This document shows, one piece after another, positions 45,692-58,280 of a stretch of DNA of 64,000 nt. Below the pieces are notes generated by a model that was not told where the DNA came from, ran no database searches, and worked only from the letters and a program-made list of their open reading frames with translations. Source of the DNA: Eleginops maclovinus (lineage: Eukaryota; Chordata; Actinopteri; Perciformes; Eleginopidae); contig NC_086362.1 of NCBI RefSeq assembly GCF_036324505.1, positions 5,515,043 to 5,579,042 on the forward strand, read 5' to 3'. Every line of letters starts with the position of its first letter. The stretch's first letter is position 1. The position numbers and the translations under genes are program-made.

Positions 45692-47819
45692 TGCCATATT
45701 GCAGAAAATACACTGCGGAAACACATTTTAATGATACACGTTTGGTTCAGCATGATAATCGCCACATATTCACGCCACTTTGGATATTTGAAGCTTAAAT
45801 GCAATAGCCTGAAATAAAAAGCTAAGGCTATAAAAGAACTACATCACAGTCGCATGGTTAAGCATCGCCACCGCTAAGCTAAAGGTGGGCTCTTGGAGAC
45901 GTGATGCCGTTTCGTTATCTTTTTTAGTCACTTTTGAGCAAGCACTGTTCTTAAGACACAGAATTAAAAGTAAAGGTATTATGTGAAAGTGTATGTAAAA
46001 AGTATGGCATAAAATACAAATACTCAGGTAAAGTAGAGTTCTTGAGGAAATGTCCTTATTTGGTAATAGGTTATTGAGCTTCAGAATAATATGCTATTTT
46101 CTCTTCTCCCAAATTCACATACTACAATACTTTTATCAAATATTAACGATGGTCAAGATTCATAAGTCAGTAGAACTGTTTGATCTTTGACTTTCCACAG
46201 TACAACTACAGGTTGAATTCTCTCTCTTTCCACCTATCACCTGCATCACCAACCAGCAGGTGAAAACAATCCCTTTTCCTCTCCTCGCTCCATTTCATTC
46301 CTTATTATGTTAATTAGATTTTCCCTCCAAAGACGGCTTTGAATTAGGTTTGTCTACCGGTGATTAGCTCAGTTGTGAGTAGAATACAGTATCCAGTTCT
46401 GCCAAGCGCGCGATACCAGTGAACGTCTGCAATCCCGTAGTCTTCCCTCCTTCCCACCACCCCACCAAGACTTGCCCTTGCACATGTCCTGAAATAAGAA
46501 AATCTTATTGATGTCTGAAATATAGCTGACCCATATCTGCGAAGAGAGTTCGGGGTTGTATTTTCCTTCAATATGATTTCCTTTCAACCCTCATGCATGC
46601 AAATGACGGCCCGTTTGATAAACGCCGGGAAGAAAGAGAAAAAAAGAGCATTCGCTTATCTTTTCATTTAACTGCTGAACTTTGAGATTGCAGCTGGTTT
46701 GCCCGAGAGAGTCTGGGCTATTTGATGATGTTTGGGAATGTATTCACTTAAATTAAAAGCAAGCTAGTTTAAAAAGTTTGGAGGTATCTGAAGGGGAATA
46801 AGATACACTTTGTTCGGACCGTCAGTCCAACCTCCAACCACCTGTTCTTAAATTTGAACAGGCGGGCGATTCACATCATGCCGGACGTTGCAGGAGTTCT
46901 GAAAAAGTATTAATCAAGCAACCGTTTTTGCTTATTACGGGGTCTCCATGAAATGAATACACAAGAGTCAGTTTGGTTCTCATTGTAAGAACATTTTATA
47001 ACAAAAATCCCAAAGTTTTACAAACCAGGGTGTCTACTTTATCCAGCATACTACCCAAATCAGTAACAACATTTTGGGATAGCTTAGCTTTTGATGCTCC
47101 AATGTTAACCCTTCCTTTACCTTTAATTATAGAGTTATTTAAAAACTGAATCCACTTTTTGGATTATATTTGGTGCAGTAGGTCTTCTTTTCACCGGAGG
47201 AAACCTAGGACTACAAACCCTGTAAAAAAAAAATCTGATCCACTTGTATGACATAAAACATTGAACAAAATGAGCATATATTTAGCAGCACTGAGCCCAT
47301 AAGTAAACAGATGGAGGTGCAGATGTATATACAATATTCATACTTCATATTTAATTAAAGGACATGTTAATACAAGAAAGGTGCTCAAATAAAGTAGGTG
47401 ACATTTAAGTTAATGGAATAACCACATTTTAAAAAAAATGCAAGTGTGGAATACTAAGCTAAATTCTGCAACAAAAATGGACTTGTTTATAGAATTGCAC
47501 GATATATATAATAGTATAACAATCAAGTTGAATTAAAAACCCATAAAATATAAAAAGGATAGATGGGGTGATACAATAGTATAAAGACAGGGAAAGGAAA
47601 TCCCTTCCAAACACGGAGCTGAAGTTAAGGGCTTTCCCGGGATGTAAGGTTTTAAAAGTTCTTCAAAGAATATCTACAGCTAGAACAGCGTTGGACTTTT
47701 GGATGTATTGTTAATGAAATGGAAAATTTGGAAGCTTAAATTTGAGTCATATGATATAAAAAAAAGTGGTAGAAATACTATTATTGTCTTCTGTCGAAAT
47801 GTCTTGATACGTCCATTAC
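45692..47819. other. Intergenic DNA, nothing assigned
   Basis: AT-rich (47220-47620 especially). Two overlapping minus-strand frames at 46344-46587 lack domains. No repeat is recognised. Confidence 0.5.
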
Positions 47820-48480
47820 TTGATGCTGCAGTCCCGCCTCTATAAGCCAAAACAAGGTAGTTAAAATATATGTTTTGGATTCTTCTAAATCTACTGATGG
47901 GCTACTCCGTCCTTTTTATGCTGCTGAGTAACGACAGACGGGTCTATGCTGCGGACGTTCCGTTATTTCTCCACCACTCGCAGGCAGCCCAGATGCTTGA
48001 AAGCTGTCAAAACTGGCCCGATCCCGGTTCGGGGTTAATTAAACTTGCAAACCCTGCGGCGGGGACGGGCTTCCAAGGCCAGGGCTGAAGAGGACACGAG
48101 CTGGAGGTCAGCAGGACCTTGTTAGGTGGAGCTCGGGCTTGACATAACAGCGATGGGAAATGGTTTGTAAGGTTCAGAGAAGGGGCAGCACGAGTAGGCC
48201 ACAGCTGCACTCTGAGAAGGTGAAAAATGAAAGCTGAGGCGTGGGCGTGCGCTTGATACGAGCAGGTAGCGTCGTGAAACGGATGATTGCCAGAAACCCC
48301 CTCCTCTTAAGCCAAATGAAGGCGACAGAAGCATGTTGGATGAGCAGCTGCACAGGAGCTTTCCACTTCCTGCCAGCTTGTTCAGCAAGGTGACCTTAAA
48401 CTAGTTTGGCGGTGGTCCCAAGGCCCAAGCTGTGAATCTCACAGGAGGGTTTAGTGGCAACAAAAATCACTCCGCCACTC
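47820..48480. promoter_or_regulatory. GC-richer block, candidate regulatory element
   Basis: CpG and GC content rise around 47930-48130 and 48170-48310. Words such as AGCTGTCAAAACTGG (48002) and GGGGTTAATTAAACTTGC (48032) look like conserved factor sites. Frames on both strands here (47870-48088 plus, 48007-48210 and 48122-48388 minus) have no domain. It could also be an unrecognised exon of a non-coding RNA. Confidence 0.3.
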
Positions 48481-50879
48481 TTGCTAACAATTATCAGTCT
48501 GTGAACTCACCATACTTCTTTACTTTTCCGAGCCTCCAAATAAAACAATACTTCAGATTGACAGTGAGAAATTACACCTTGGGTTTAATCTTGGGTTTTT
48601 TCACAAGCAGCTAAGTTTTTTGTTCTATGGCACCACAGCCAGAAATAAATTCCCTTCCAAAAAGGGACAGGTGTCTGCAATTTCAAGTGTCATACAGGGG
48701 GGGATGAGTTAATTGTAACAATCATGTAGGTGTGAAACTTTTTAAATGTCTTTGTTTGAAACGGTGCTCACTGCATTGAATTAACACCCGTGGCAGCATC
48801 GCAACTGTGTGATTTTCTCACCTGAAGATCAAGAGGTGCTTCACTCCCAAGTCGTCTCGTTAGCACCCAGTACAGGAAAAAGAGTCTGAAGTTACATAGT
48901 CTATCGTGGCAGCAATTATCATAAGCTAATAGGTCTCTTCTGACATTTCCAAGTAACTTTAAGCATAGAGGCATAACTACAGCGAGGAAAAGGACTTAAA
49001 AGAGAGCCTTTGGGACCCGCAGACGATCAGTGCGTCTCTGTGCATCAAGGACCCCTGTCTCAAGGGTGCTCTATTTTTCGCCAACTGAACGGTCTTTGTG
49101 TTCCAAAATCTCGCTTAACACATTGCATATCTAACATTTCCCCGTGAAGACTCCCTACAGTGACTGCAGTTGGTTAGAGTTGGGTATTCTGAGGCGTTAT
49201 TGTTATCCCTTTTTATCTGTTGTGTTGTTTGTAGGATTCTTTTGTATTAAAACTTCTGACGAAAATGCAGGGAATTGACATTAATGCCAAATTCTGGGAA
49301 ATATCTTCGCACATGTTTGAATTCAAGGGATAAAGATTAGTTAGAGACATGGTTTAGGTTTTGGTTGACAGTTTAAGAAAAGGGACAATATATCCCTCAT
49401 AACTACAAACTGTGAAAGATGCTGGAGAACTAGTTATGTTGGCTGATGCTTTTACTTTACCTGCGATTATAATGTTTAATTGATACCGATTACATTTCTA
49501 TCAGATTGTTTACTTTGTTGTCAATGATGGCATTTAAACACACAGTTCAAATGATTAGGAAATAAATGATTGTAAACAGTCGTTTTGATTAACATTTAAT
49601 TTGGGATTACTAGTTTTTATTATTCATGATAAGATGCTCATAGCTAGTTTTACTGTTGGAGGTTTAACAGGTCATAACTCATTCTGTCATTTTGAACAGT
49701 CATATTATCAGTGGCATTTACAAGGAATCGGACAACTGGAAATCTATTATGTTCTCTCTTTTGGAAATATCTCTCCTTTTCTGTCCTTTAATACATCGCC
49801 TTTTCTCCTGTTTCGATATTCATGCATTTGGTATCGACTTCCATACATTACTTGTTGGTTTACCTGATAACCTTTAACATGTTGTCATTTTCAGGGCTCC
49901 ATAAATATGTAGGCGTGAGGTAATGCGTGTGTGCGTCATGTGATTACACGGCTGCGTGTGTCAGGAGAGTTTGAAGTTTGAATTGCTGCAGAGGGATTAT
50001 CCTCTTCCTCTCTGTTTGGCTTGCCATCCTAATGTGACCTTTAGGAGTATTCCCCATTAGCCAGACAGCGGCTCAGAGCGCATGTTGTGCAAAGGCCACT
50101 GTGAAGGAACTGTAGCGCCTGAAGGGAGCAGAGGTGTGACAAAACCTCTCTGCTGATGCTTCGAACAATTGGAAAGCAGCTTCTGCTTCATAAAGGGACA
50201 GTTATTCACAAACCTTTTAGGGGTTACAAGCACATTGATTCATAAGACTTTTGAAAGTGGCTGGTGAAAGTAAAATGTAGTATTGTAATTATTTGTTATC
50301 AGTCCTGGCAAAATTATGTTTATTTTCACAATTTTTTTACTTTTATCAATAATCTTTTAGAGCTTTACCGCCTTTTCAACTCAGCCCAAAAGTCCTCAGC
50401 AGGAAGAAGAGATTAGCAAAACAAGCCCATTCTTATAATTCAAGGTAATAGCTATTTCATCTATTTTACATCATTTTTGCAGAGCGTGTTCATGTCGGAG
50501 GGAAACAGCTACACAGAAAACAGAGGGAGGAGGGGGGGTAATAATTAAAACTTGAGGGAAATTTTGCTTTTATCTGCTTTTTTTTTTGGTTGAAGTTGTT
50601 GGCACTTAAAAGCTGCCTTGTCAGGCTGAAAACCAAAATGAATGCGTGTTGAGTGAGTGCGATTAGCTTGTTTTATGTCTTTCAACAAATAGAGCAGGTG
50701 TTAACAGCAAGAGGAAGACAAGGGAGAGTGCATTGGTGGTTTGAGTAAAAGAAAAGCCTCTTTTGTTATTATTAATATCAGCTGATGAGTCATCTACTGA
50801 ACAGTGGAATTTCTGTTTGATCCACCTCAGGAACAAGAACATGGTGTAATCACCGATAGTTTTGGGATTGTTTTTGACA
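48481..50879. other. Intergenic DNA, nothing assigned
   Basis: About 2.4 kb of unremarkable sequence; frames at 49601-49867 and 50663-50986 have no domain. Confidence 0.5.
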
Positions 50880-51790
50880 CATTGTACATATTCATCCGGG
50901 ATTGCAGCATTTTGGATGGATTGCCACAAAAGTAGACAGACATTCATGGTTCCAATAGGATGAACCCCTATGACTGCAGATCCCATTACTTTTTTCTACA
51001 TAGCACAACCATGACGCTATGTATAAAATGACAGATATTGCGAAATACTGGTTGCTGTTTATTTTCCACTAGAATGAATCCTAAAAAATGATGGTTTAGC
51101 AACAATTTGCTCCTGCCATTCATGGTTACCAGATGATATATCTTGCTGGATCTGAAAATCGCTGTACTTTTCTTCTAGTGCCATCATGAGGCTCACCATT
51201 ATGTGTTTTTAACTAAACCTTAACAACGATAGATTTCCATTAAATGTGGTATTGATATGTATATTCCCCAGAGGATGAATCCTCTAAATGTTTGTGAGCC
51301 TATTACTTTTTAAAGGCTACAAGCAGGTCCAAACCCATTGCTTTTTACGGACATTTAAGGTTTCAACAGGATGAACCCCTGTAGCTGGTTTTCCCCTTAC
51401 ATTGTCTTCGATAGCACTGCCATGATGCAACTTCTATTGCATATATTCACTTGAGTAAATGTGTTCCTATCGAGTGTAAATCCTGGTAACGTGGGATTCC
51501 TTAACGTATGTCTCTATCAGCAAGTCGAACTATTCACATATTTGGAAATATCTCAAATGGATTGGCAGCTTAGCTCTTTAACCAGACCTTTATAGTTCAG
51601 ATATGATGTATTCTATTAAAGATAACCTGACTTTCGGACTAGTGCTACAATGCAGTTCATATTTGATGTATGGCAGGTTATGCTTTTAGTTTATTTGTCG
51701 GTTTGTCTACAGGACTTCAGTCAAACTACTGGCTTGATTTAAATTAAACTTGGTGCATGGGTCAAAGAAGAACCAACACAGTGCTGAGGC
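50880..51790 (+). repeat. Highly diverged tandem array of about 100-bp units (teleost repeat)
   Basis: Recurring words in a set order: GGATGGATTGCCA (50914), ACATTCATGGTT (50940), AGGATGAACCCC (50957), then TAGTGCCATCATGAGGCTCACC (from 51176), CCCCAGAGGATGAATCC (51267), AACAGGATGAACCCC (51366), ATAGCACTGCCATGATG (51411) and CAAATGGATTGGCAG (51553). This pattern of repeated ATGGATTGCCATGAA / CAGAGGATGAA units is common in teleost introns as I recall. The units are badly decayed, so their number cannot be fixed by eye. Confidence 0.55.
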
Positions 51791-53389
51791 TGAAACCCAC
51801 ATTCATTTGTACCTATTAAAGCATCTTCTGCAGATGTCTGCCCTCGCTGAGTCTAGTTATAGGAATAGAAGTATGAGACTTATTGCATTTTACTGTAACA
51901 TATGATACTTATACTATAAAGATCTGTGTCTTCCATTGGAGTTACAGCCTGGCAGTGAGCACCAGGCACATTACGTGTAGTCTATGTGCTACATTTCCCC
52001 CCCCCCCCTGAGTTTAAACTTGTCCCATTGTGGCTGAATCACCCATAATCAAGCACTATTGTGAGATGCACAATGGCAGTCACAGGCATTCACACATAAA
52101 CACATCCTCACACCTGCTTATTAGCATGTAGAATTCCAGATCTAAAATGGAGCCAATTAAGCTGTATCAGGACCCAGCGTTAAGTGCCGGTGCGAACATG
52201 CACCCTCCCTCACTTTTCGGAGGGTTCATAGCGGCCTGAAGCAGTGGCTGGAATAGGTGTGTGATTGGACAACTTGTTTCAGTCTAAAAAAGAAGGGCGA
52301 AACAAGAAAAGGTGTATTGGATGGACAAAAAGAATCAGAAGGAAAAGTATAACTTTTAATCGGAAAACGTGAGACGATTCCACAATGATACTGAGCACAG
52401 CAAGGAGCTCGTAAAGGGATTTAATGCCGACAAAGCAGAGGATTAATGGTTAATACCAAACATTGATGTAAGCACCGAAGAGGCATTTTAGACCAATAGG
52501 ATGTTCTACATTTTCTGTAGATGTTTTGTTGCCATTTTCAAGATTTCTTAACATTCAGTATATTGAATTCTGCCTACCAATTAAGACATAACTCACCCAG
52601 ATTTATTTTGTCATCTTGCTTTTAGGGAAATGTAGGATACACTGATTGGATTGTTCCCTCATGGGTTCAAATTAAAATGTCCTTTTTGCTATCAAAATGT
52701 AATAAATGAATTGCATCCCCAGAAAATATGGAAAACCTAGAGCAGGAACGTTATCATAGCTTATATAAAATGTGACTTATGGAATGACTTCATTTGAATT
52801 TTGTGCTCTATCTTCATGCTGTTAAATGGGCCATACAGTTGAGCTGGAAGCATGGTTGATATTTTATTGTAAACTTGGAATAAACATTCTTCTGAATACA
52901 TATATACTTCTTCCATATCCATAAAATGATATTGAAAAATGTAAATACTTTTCTTCTTTGTGTTAAATTCAACACTATGTACAGTATGCTTTAATATAAA
53001 AGCAAAACCAAGGCTTTTAACGCTGTAATTACTATTTAATTCACTGCCAACCTTTGGAATATAAACACTGTGACGTACTTTACACACCGATAAACGCTGG
53101 TCTCTTACACACACTTTTAATTGTGTGGATCTTAGATGTTATGTTGCACACCCCAGGTGCAACAGAAGCGTTCTTGCACAGTTATTATCTGGAGCAAGAT
53201 TACCAGAGTGACTGAAGGTGTGAGACATGCCCTTAATCTATGTTAATATTAAAAGCCTGATAAATGTGAGAAGGGCCTCAAATGGGAGTAAGGATGATTA
53301 ATACTGTTTTATTTATGGCAGTCATATTCTGTGGTGTCTGAAATATTGTCCCGCATAGATCACAGAACCTCGAGAAGAAAAGCAGGGCG
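51791..53389. other. Intergenic DNA with a C12 tract
   Basis: A run of 12 C lies at 51997-52008. A minus-strand frame of 117 codons (52761-53114) lacks a domain. Nothing else is assigned. Confidence 0.5.
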
Positions 53390-53419
53390 ACCCACGCCGT
53401 AACTTCAGAGGGCGTGGGT
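53390..53419. other. Perfect 9-bp GC-rich inverted repeat with KLF-like boxes
   Basis: ACCCACGCC (53390-53398) and GGCGTGGGT (53411-53419) across 12 nt. Each arm holds a CCCACGCC/GGCGTGGG word resembling KLF or EGR sites. Confidence 0.55.
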
Positions 53420-56400
53420 TTTCCTTTTTCCATTTATCCTTTTCACACGAGCCACTGTGGCTGGATAAGAGAGGCTATCAACAACATTTGTACGTACTGT
53501 GCCGAGTAAATGCGCACCGCTTCAGGCTGCTGTTGACCTCTTTGTGTCTGCGGTGATCACTGGAAGTAACTTAGAGAGGTGTGCAGAAGTCTCATCATCT
53601 GCACACCGCTTCTGTGAAAACATCTGTGCGGGAAAAGATCCCTCCCTTTGTTGTCATCCATCTTTCTTCCTTCTGCTTCCCTGTCTCTTTCCATCTTTTC
53701 TTCGACGTATACCATAGCCTCCTTCATGAAACTCTCAGTATCAAAGGTGGTATCTCCGATAGGGCTAATTCTACCTCCTTATGTTAGTAAGTTGGCCAAG
53801 TCATGACCACGGTTGGCATTGAGGCCACGCCCACATCTTTAAAAACCTCTTTACCACTTATTTAGTCTTTCATCCACTTAAAAACTGAGCTCTTAAAAGC
53901 AGAGTAGAGAGGGGCTGTGTGAAACTGCCATTGTTGTGTCATTATGTGAATGGGACGCTTTATTTGAGAATCGTGACAAAGGCTGCCAAATAATACGTTT
54001 GGTTGGCAAACACTCTCGTTGCTTTCCAACAAAGCGAGGAGTGATAAAACAGGCTACTGTTTGGTGTTTCATTGAGGGTGGCAAACCTTTAGTAAACACT
54101 CCAAAAAACCTAGTTTAGACACTTCCTGTTTGAATAAATTGACCTGAGAAAGAAAAAGGGTTTGGGCACAGATTGCTTTTAATTTGATACGAAAAAAGGA
54201 AGGAAGAATGGAATTGGCAAAGTTTAATGATATAAATATATGTGAAACTTATTAATGAGACAGTGAAATACACTACATATTATTGTACTGGATTAATTTG
54301 TGAGTATTTATTGAATGTTTTTCACATGTTTCAATGGTAAACCATAGTTAGATTGTTGTCTAACAGAATTGAATTGCCCTTTTGTCTGTCCACCTGTTAA
54401 TAAAAAATCTAAATGTAGACATCTATCATCCTCCATAAGGTGTGTGCTCCTGGACACTGGCAGCTTTTATCTAAAATGTGAAGTTAATTAGTGTGGAATA
54501 AAATATTAAAGATGTCACAGTTCCCTTTTTAAAAAGAGAAGTCCATTTTGCAGTTCACAGTTTTACTGAAAAAGTGGATCTTGGATTTTTAATATACTAC
54601 TGTAAGAACATTCCAATATTCCGTCGGCTCGACAGCACAAGCAGGAGGATGCTACGTGTGCACCTTGTTCCTGTGGTGGGTGCAAATACAACGGCAGCCG
54701 AGCCTATTCTAAATTTGGAGCTTACGCAAATAGACAGCGGAAGGAGTGAGAGTATAGGTAAACTCATGAGAAAGACATCAGCAAAGAAACAGACGGAGAA
54801 AAGTAAACTTTAATAACTTCATTCTAGCTAAAACTAAAGGGATGTCATCTTCCATAAACCAATAAAACAATACGTATTTGTTTGCCACTTATATACTTCC
54901 CTATATTTATTTCTATTACTGTTTAATAGCCCATTAAAAGCAGTGTGTCTGGATAATTGTCCTAATATTGCCTTAATACCACACGATTTGAAAACACAAG
55001 CTATAAGATCAAATTCAGATTCATCCGCTGGGTAGACCCTGTGAATAATGCAGGAGTATTGGTCGGTAACAAGCAGAAAAAGGTACCTCGCAATTCCCCT
55101 TAGATTTGTAAATCCTTGAAGCGAACACACGTTCTCCACTTTTCACCAAAATCTAAAGATCGATCTGCAGCCTACGAGTGTATTTTGGAAAATGCAGTAA
55201 AGTTAAAGACACGCATAAACTAACACACATGTTTAATACATCCCTTCTTCAGTCAAGGCGCCTCGAATTGCCGAACCTGTCTTTCACTTTTCATTTTTAG
55301 AATTTGTCAATCAGCAGGGCACGTTATACAGCTGAGATGTTTCACACTAATTTACACCTGAATAGAATATATTTAGAAACTTATAGCAGCTCCCGTTATT
55401 GTGTCGCTTTAATGTGCGTTTTCCATTTTCCTGTTGTGAATAATTTCCATCATAATTTAAATGCTTCCTGTGACGTTCGTTCATTTAAGGGACCCTCTTC
55501 CTACTGCACTTTGTGGTGAAATGCTGATGTATCGTATTGATTTGAGATTGTTTAAAGGAGGCGCTGTTTGTCTTGGAGCCGCGCCTGTTTTTTCCTACAG
55601 CAGCTGTGGAGCTTAACATTCCCGGAATATGTTAAAAGGCTGCCCAAACTGCTGGACACATTTTGGAATCGCTCATCGCTTTGAAGTGGCAGCTTTTGGG
55701 AGGATTGAGTCTTGGGGATTGGGAGCTGTCAAATTCTACGCTGAACGTGATAATGAGACGTTTTGGCAGCATGCGCCGCTTCCTCCCACTCCTCCAACAA
55801 GTGATCAGCAACTATGTCACGCTTACACAGGCACGAACACACACACTTGCAAAGGTAAAAAGGGCAACAGGTATAACTGAAAGGAACGTTTTGGCAGTGC
55901 TGCAGACAAAAATGCTTTGCAATTTACCTTACAAACTCCTTTAGCTCAACAAAATACTTTTTTTATTTTGAATGGCTCTTCCTCTATCACAATGTCTGGA
56001 GCCACACCAGAAATATGGAGATATTTTCACCTCCTTGTTGATTATTTTAATCGAATCCCCCCTTCTCTGGGATTTCACAGAGGCTTATCAGGAGCCCGGC
56101 TGGCTGGGAATCCGTCTTGCTTGGTAAGGTGTCGAGTCCCGGGGACACAACACCTTTCTGAAGCGCCACACAAAAGCCCCCAAGCGCTGCTGAGAGTGGC
56201 AGATATCACTGCACCCTGCAGCACCACAATCACAAATACATACATTTAGTCAAAAATACAAGGGGACTTTGCTGTCGGGCAGATAATGACACTGCCAATC
56301 CTGTGGAAACGCATCACTGAAGGGGAAGGGAAATAACCAAGGTTATAGAAATGGAAAATATTCTTCCAGGAACTCCAACGATCTTCAAACATTCCACATA

Positions 56401-57452
56401 ATTTGTAATATAGTACGGTACAACTGGAGAGGTGGGCTTTTCATTTGTCGGGTTGACACGGTTCACTCAACCCACATATATACCAAATGTTGTTTCACTT
56501 TGACAATGAGTGGTTTTCCACAGATCGAGAAATGAGCCATAATGTAAACAGACAGGTTGCTACTGTAGGCTTTCTGCGGACAGTTAAAGGGAAGGAAAAG
56601 GTTTTTGCTGAGACGGTAAAGGGACACAGTGAGTAATTGAAAACATCCCGGACAGGATGTGGTTACAAGGGAGATAGATTACACTTTGTTGAAAAGGATG
56701 TGAAGGGAACTAATGAGTCAGTATTTCAGTAATTGTCCTCTGCTAAGAATAAGCATTGACTGAGACAAGTCTGAGACAGTGGGCCTCTCTTTAGACGCCA
56801 TTTAGATAGCGGTGTCACAGAAGCCTAATTGCAAGGTGACCATTCTATTTGAGAAAGTAGAAATTGACACCACCCTCGGATGATGGGTAACTGTGTGCAG
56901 CTTTTAATGAGCTGCGCTGCTGTAAACATGCTTTCATGCTTCTCAGCGGCAATTATCATAAAAGAAAGAACCTTAAGGCATATGTTAATTCTTCTTTCGC
57001 TATTCTTTTACCGGTACTTTTTGTTGTCCTTGATACTACGTGCCAGTTATATCAAATAAAGTGTCCAAAGAATTGTAATTGCTCTAACTTTGGTTTGGTA
57101 TTGATTTATGCCTTTGAACACAACATAATCAGATAGAAGTATTAGTTTCTGCAGTACAACACAAAGCAACATTGTATGACTCCCATGGTAGACACCAGAC
57201 ACACACTGTAGAGACAGTAGGATAAGTCATGGTACAGTAATGAAGATGTGTTGGTGAGCATAGGGAATGCTGCCAACGTGCTGCTTCTCTGAAGAGTTGG
57301 TGTTCGTAGAACCACCCATACACATAACCATGCTGTTTTCGTGTGGGCTTACAGTACACCTCATCCCTAAACCAATAATAATCAGTATTTTGTAGTAACA
57401 CTGAGTTTTTGTATATTGTAAATGGTCTGATGTGCAATAACAGAAGGAGGAG
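53420..57452. other. Intergenic DNA, nothing firmly assigned
   Basis: About 4 kb. The zone 55550-56130 is GC-richer and has overlapping plus frames (55629-55880, 55663-55944, 55917-56249) with no domain; a donor-like AAGGTAAAAAG near 55850 is not enough to call an exon. No mobile element is recognised. Confidence 0.45.
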
Positions 57453-57712
57453 GAGCGGTGGTGGCGAAGTCCATAGGGGGTTGGCCTGGGAACTGGAAGG
57501 TCACCAGTTCAAGTCCCCGAAAGACCTAGTGCCACCGTGGTGTCCCTGAGCAAGACACTGGTTACCTACACTGCTCCCCGGGCGCGTACATAATGGCAGC
57601 CCACTGCTCCTAACACTAGGATGGGTCAAATGCAGAGACCGCATTTCGTTGTCCTAGTACTTGTACTCTGTGCAATGACAATGAAGTTGAATCTTTCATC
57701 TTTCTTTCTTTC
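57453..57712 (+). mobile_element. Near-complete tRNA-derived SINE
   Basis: The head has a pol III A box (TGGCGAAGTCC, 57462-57472) and B box (AGTTCAAGTCC, 57506-57516). Next comes a conserved body (GTCCCTGAGCAAGACACT near 57542, GCCCACTGCTCC near 57599, AGGATGGGTCAAATGCAGAG near 57619) and a 3' region TGTGCAATGACAATGAAGTTG ending in a TTTC tail. The body matches the 5'-truncated minus-strand copy at 12717-12869. No clear target duplication was found. Confidence 0.8.
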
Positions 57713-57856
57713 AGAAACAAATGATTTCATTATGCTCAGAAAGCTTGTGTGCTATGATTTTTAGCATCGTTCATGGACACAACTTAAATGTTTTTTTTTC
57801 GGGGGTTTTGCTCAGATTTCTGTAAGTCATGGGCATGATCCATTGAATGTATTGAA
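57713..57856. other. Short intergenic spacer
   Basis: It holds a short T run (57790-57798) and nothing else of note. Confidence 0.4.
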
Positions 57857-58280
57857 TTGAATTCCTTTATTGTTATTTTACAACGAAATTAAAAAGCAAA
57901 CCTGTCAGTGCATATCAACATATCGCCAAGCAATGCAATAAAACTACTATAAATGTATATATATATACAGCCATGGAAAAGAGAGCACTTCAGTATTATC
58001 ATTTTGTCTTGATTTATTATTTATAGGTATGCCTTTGAGTTTTTTAAATGTGTTATTGTATTCTATAAACTACTGACAATTGTTCTCTGTGTTGAAATTC
58101 AACAAACATTGGAATGGCTGCCATACATGTAGAGACAAAGATTTAAGAAAAATTTGGAGTGGTCTCTTCATTTGTTTCGTAGCTGAATATATATATGTAT
58201 GTATGTATGTATATGTAACCGTACACTTTTTAATTTTGTTGTACCTGTACGACGACAATACATTAATTCAATTCAATATA
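57857..58280. mobile_element. Inverted retroelement-tail pair enclosing a MITE
   Basis: The left arm TTGAATTGAATTCCTTTATTG...ACAACGAAATT (about 57860-57893) and the right arm AATTTTGTTGTACC...CGACAATACATTAATTCAATTCAA (about 58231-58277) are inverted versions of a tail of the TTTCGTTGT...GACAATAAAG type found at teleost LINE and SINE ends. Between them is an AT-rich stretch split by a Tc1-like MITE (57968-58185). Either two tails inserted head to head or one palindromic unit was interrupted. Confidence 0.5.
57968..58185. mobile_element. Tc1/mariner-like MITE
   Basis: It begins CAGCCATGGAAAAGAGAGCACTTC and ends GGAGTGGTCTCTTCATTTG...CGTAGCTG. The inverse of the right end (CAGCTACGAAA...GAAGAGACCACTCC) matches the left end with small gaps. 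It sits in a TATATA context, as expected of TA-target insertion. The internal TATTCTATAAACTACTGACAA word fits a common teleost family (recall). It is 218 bp long and has no coding capacity. Confidence 0.6.
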
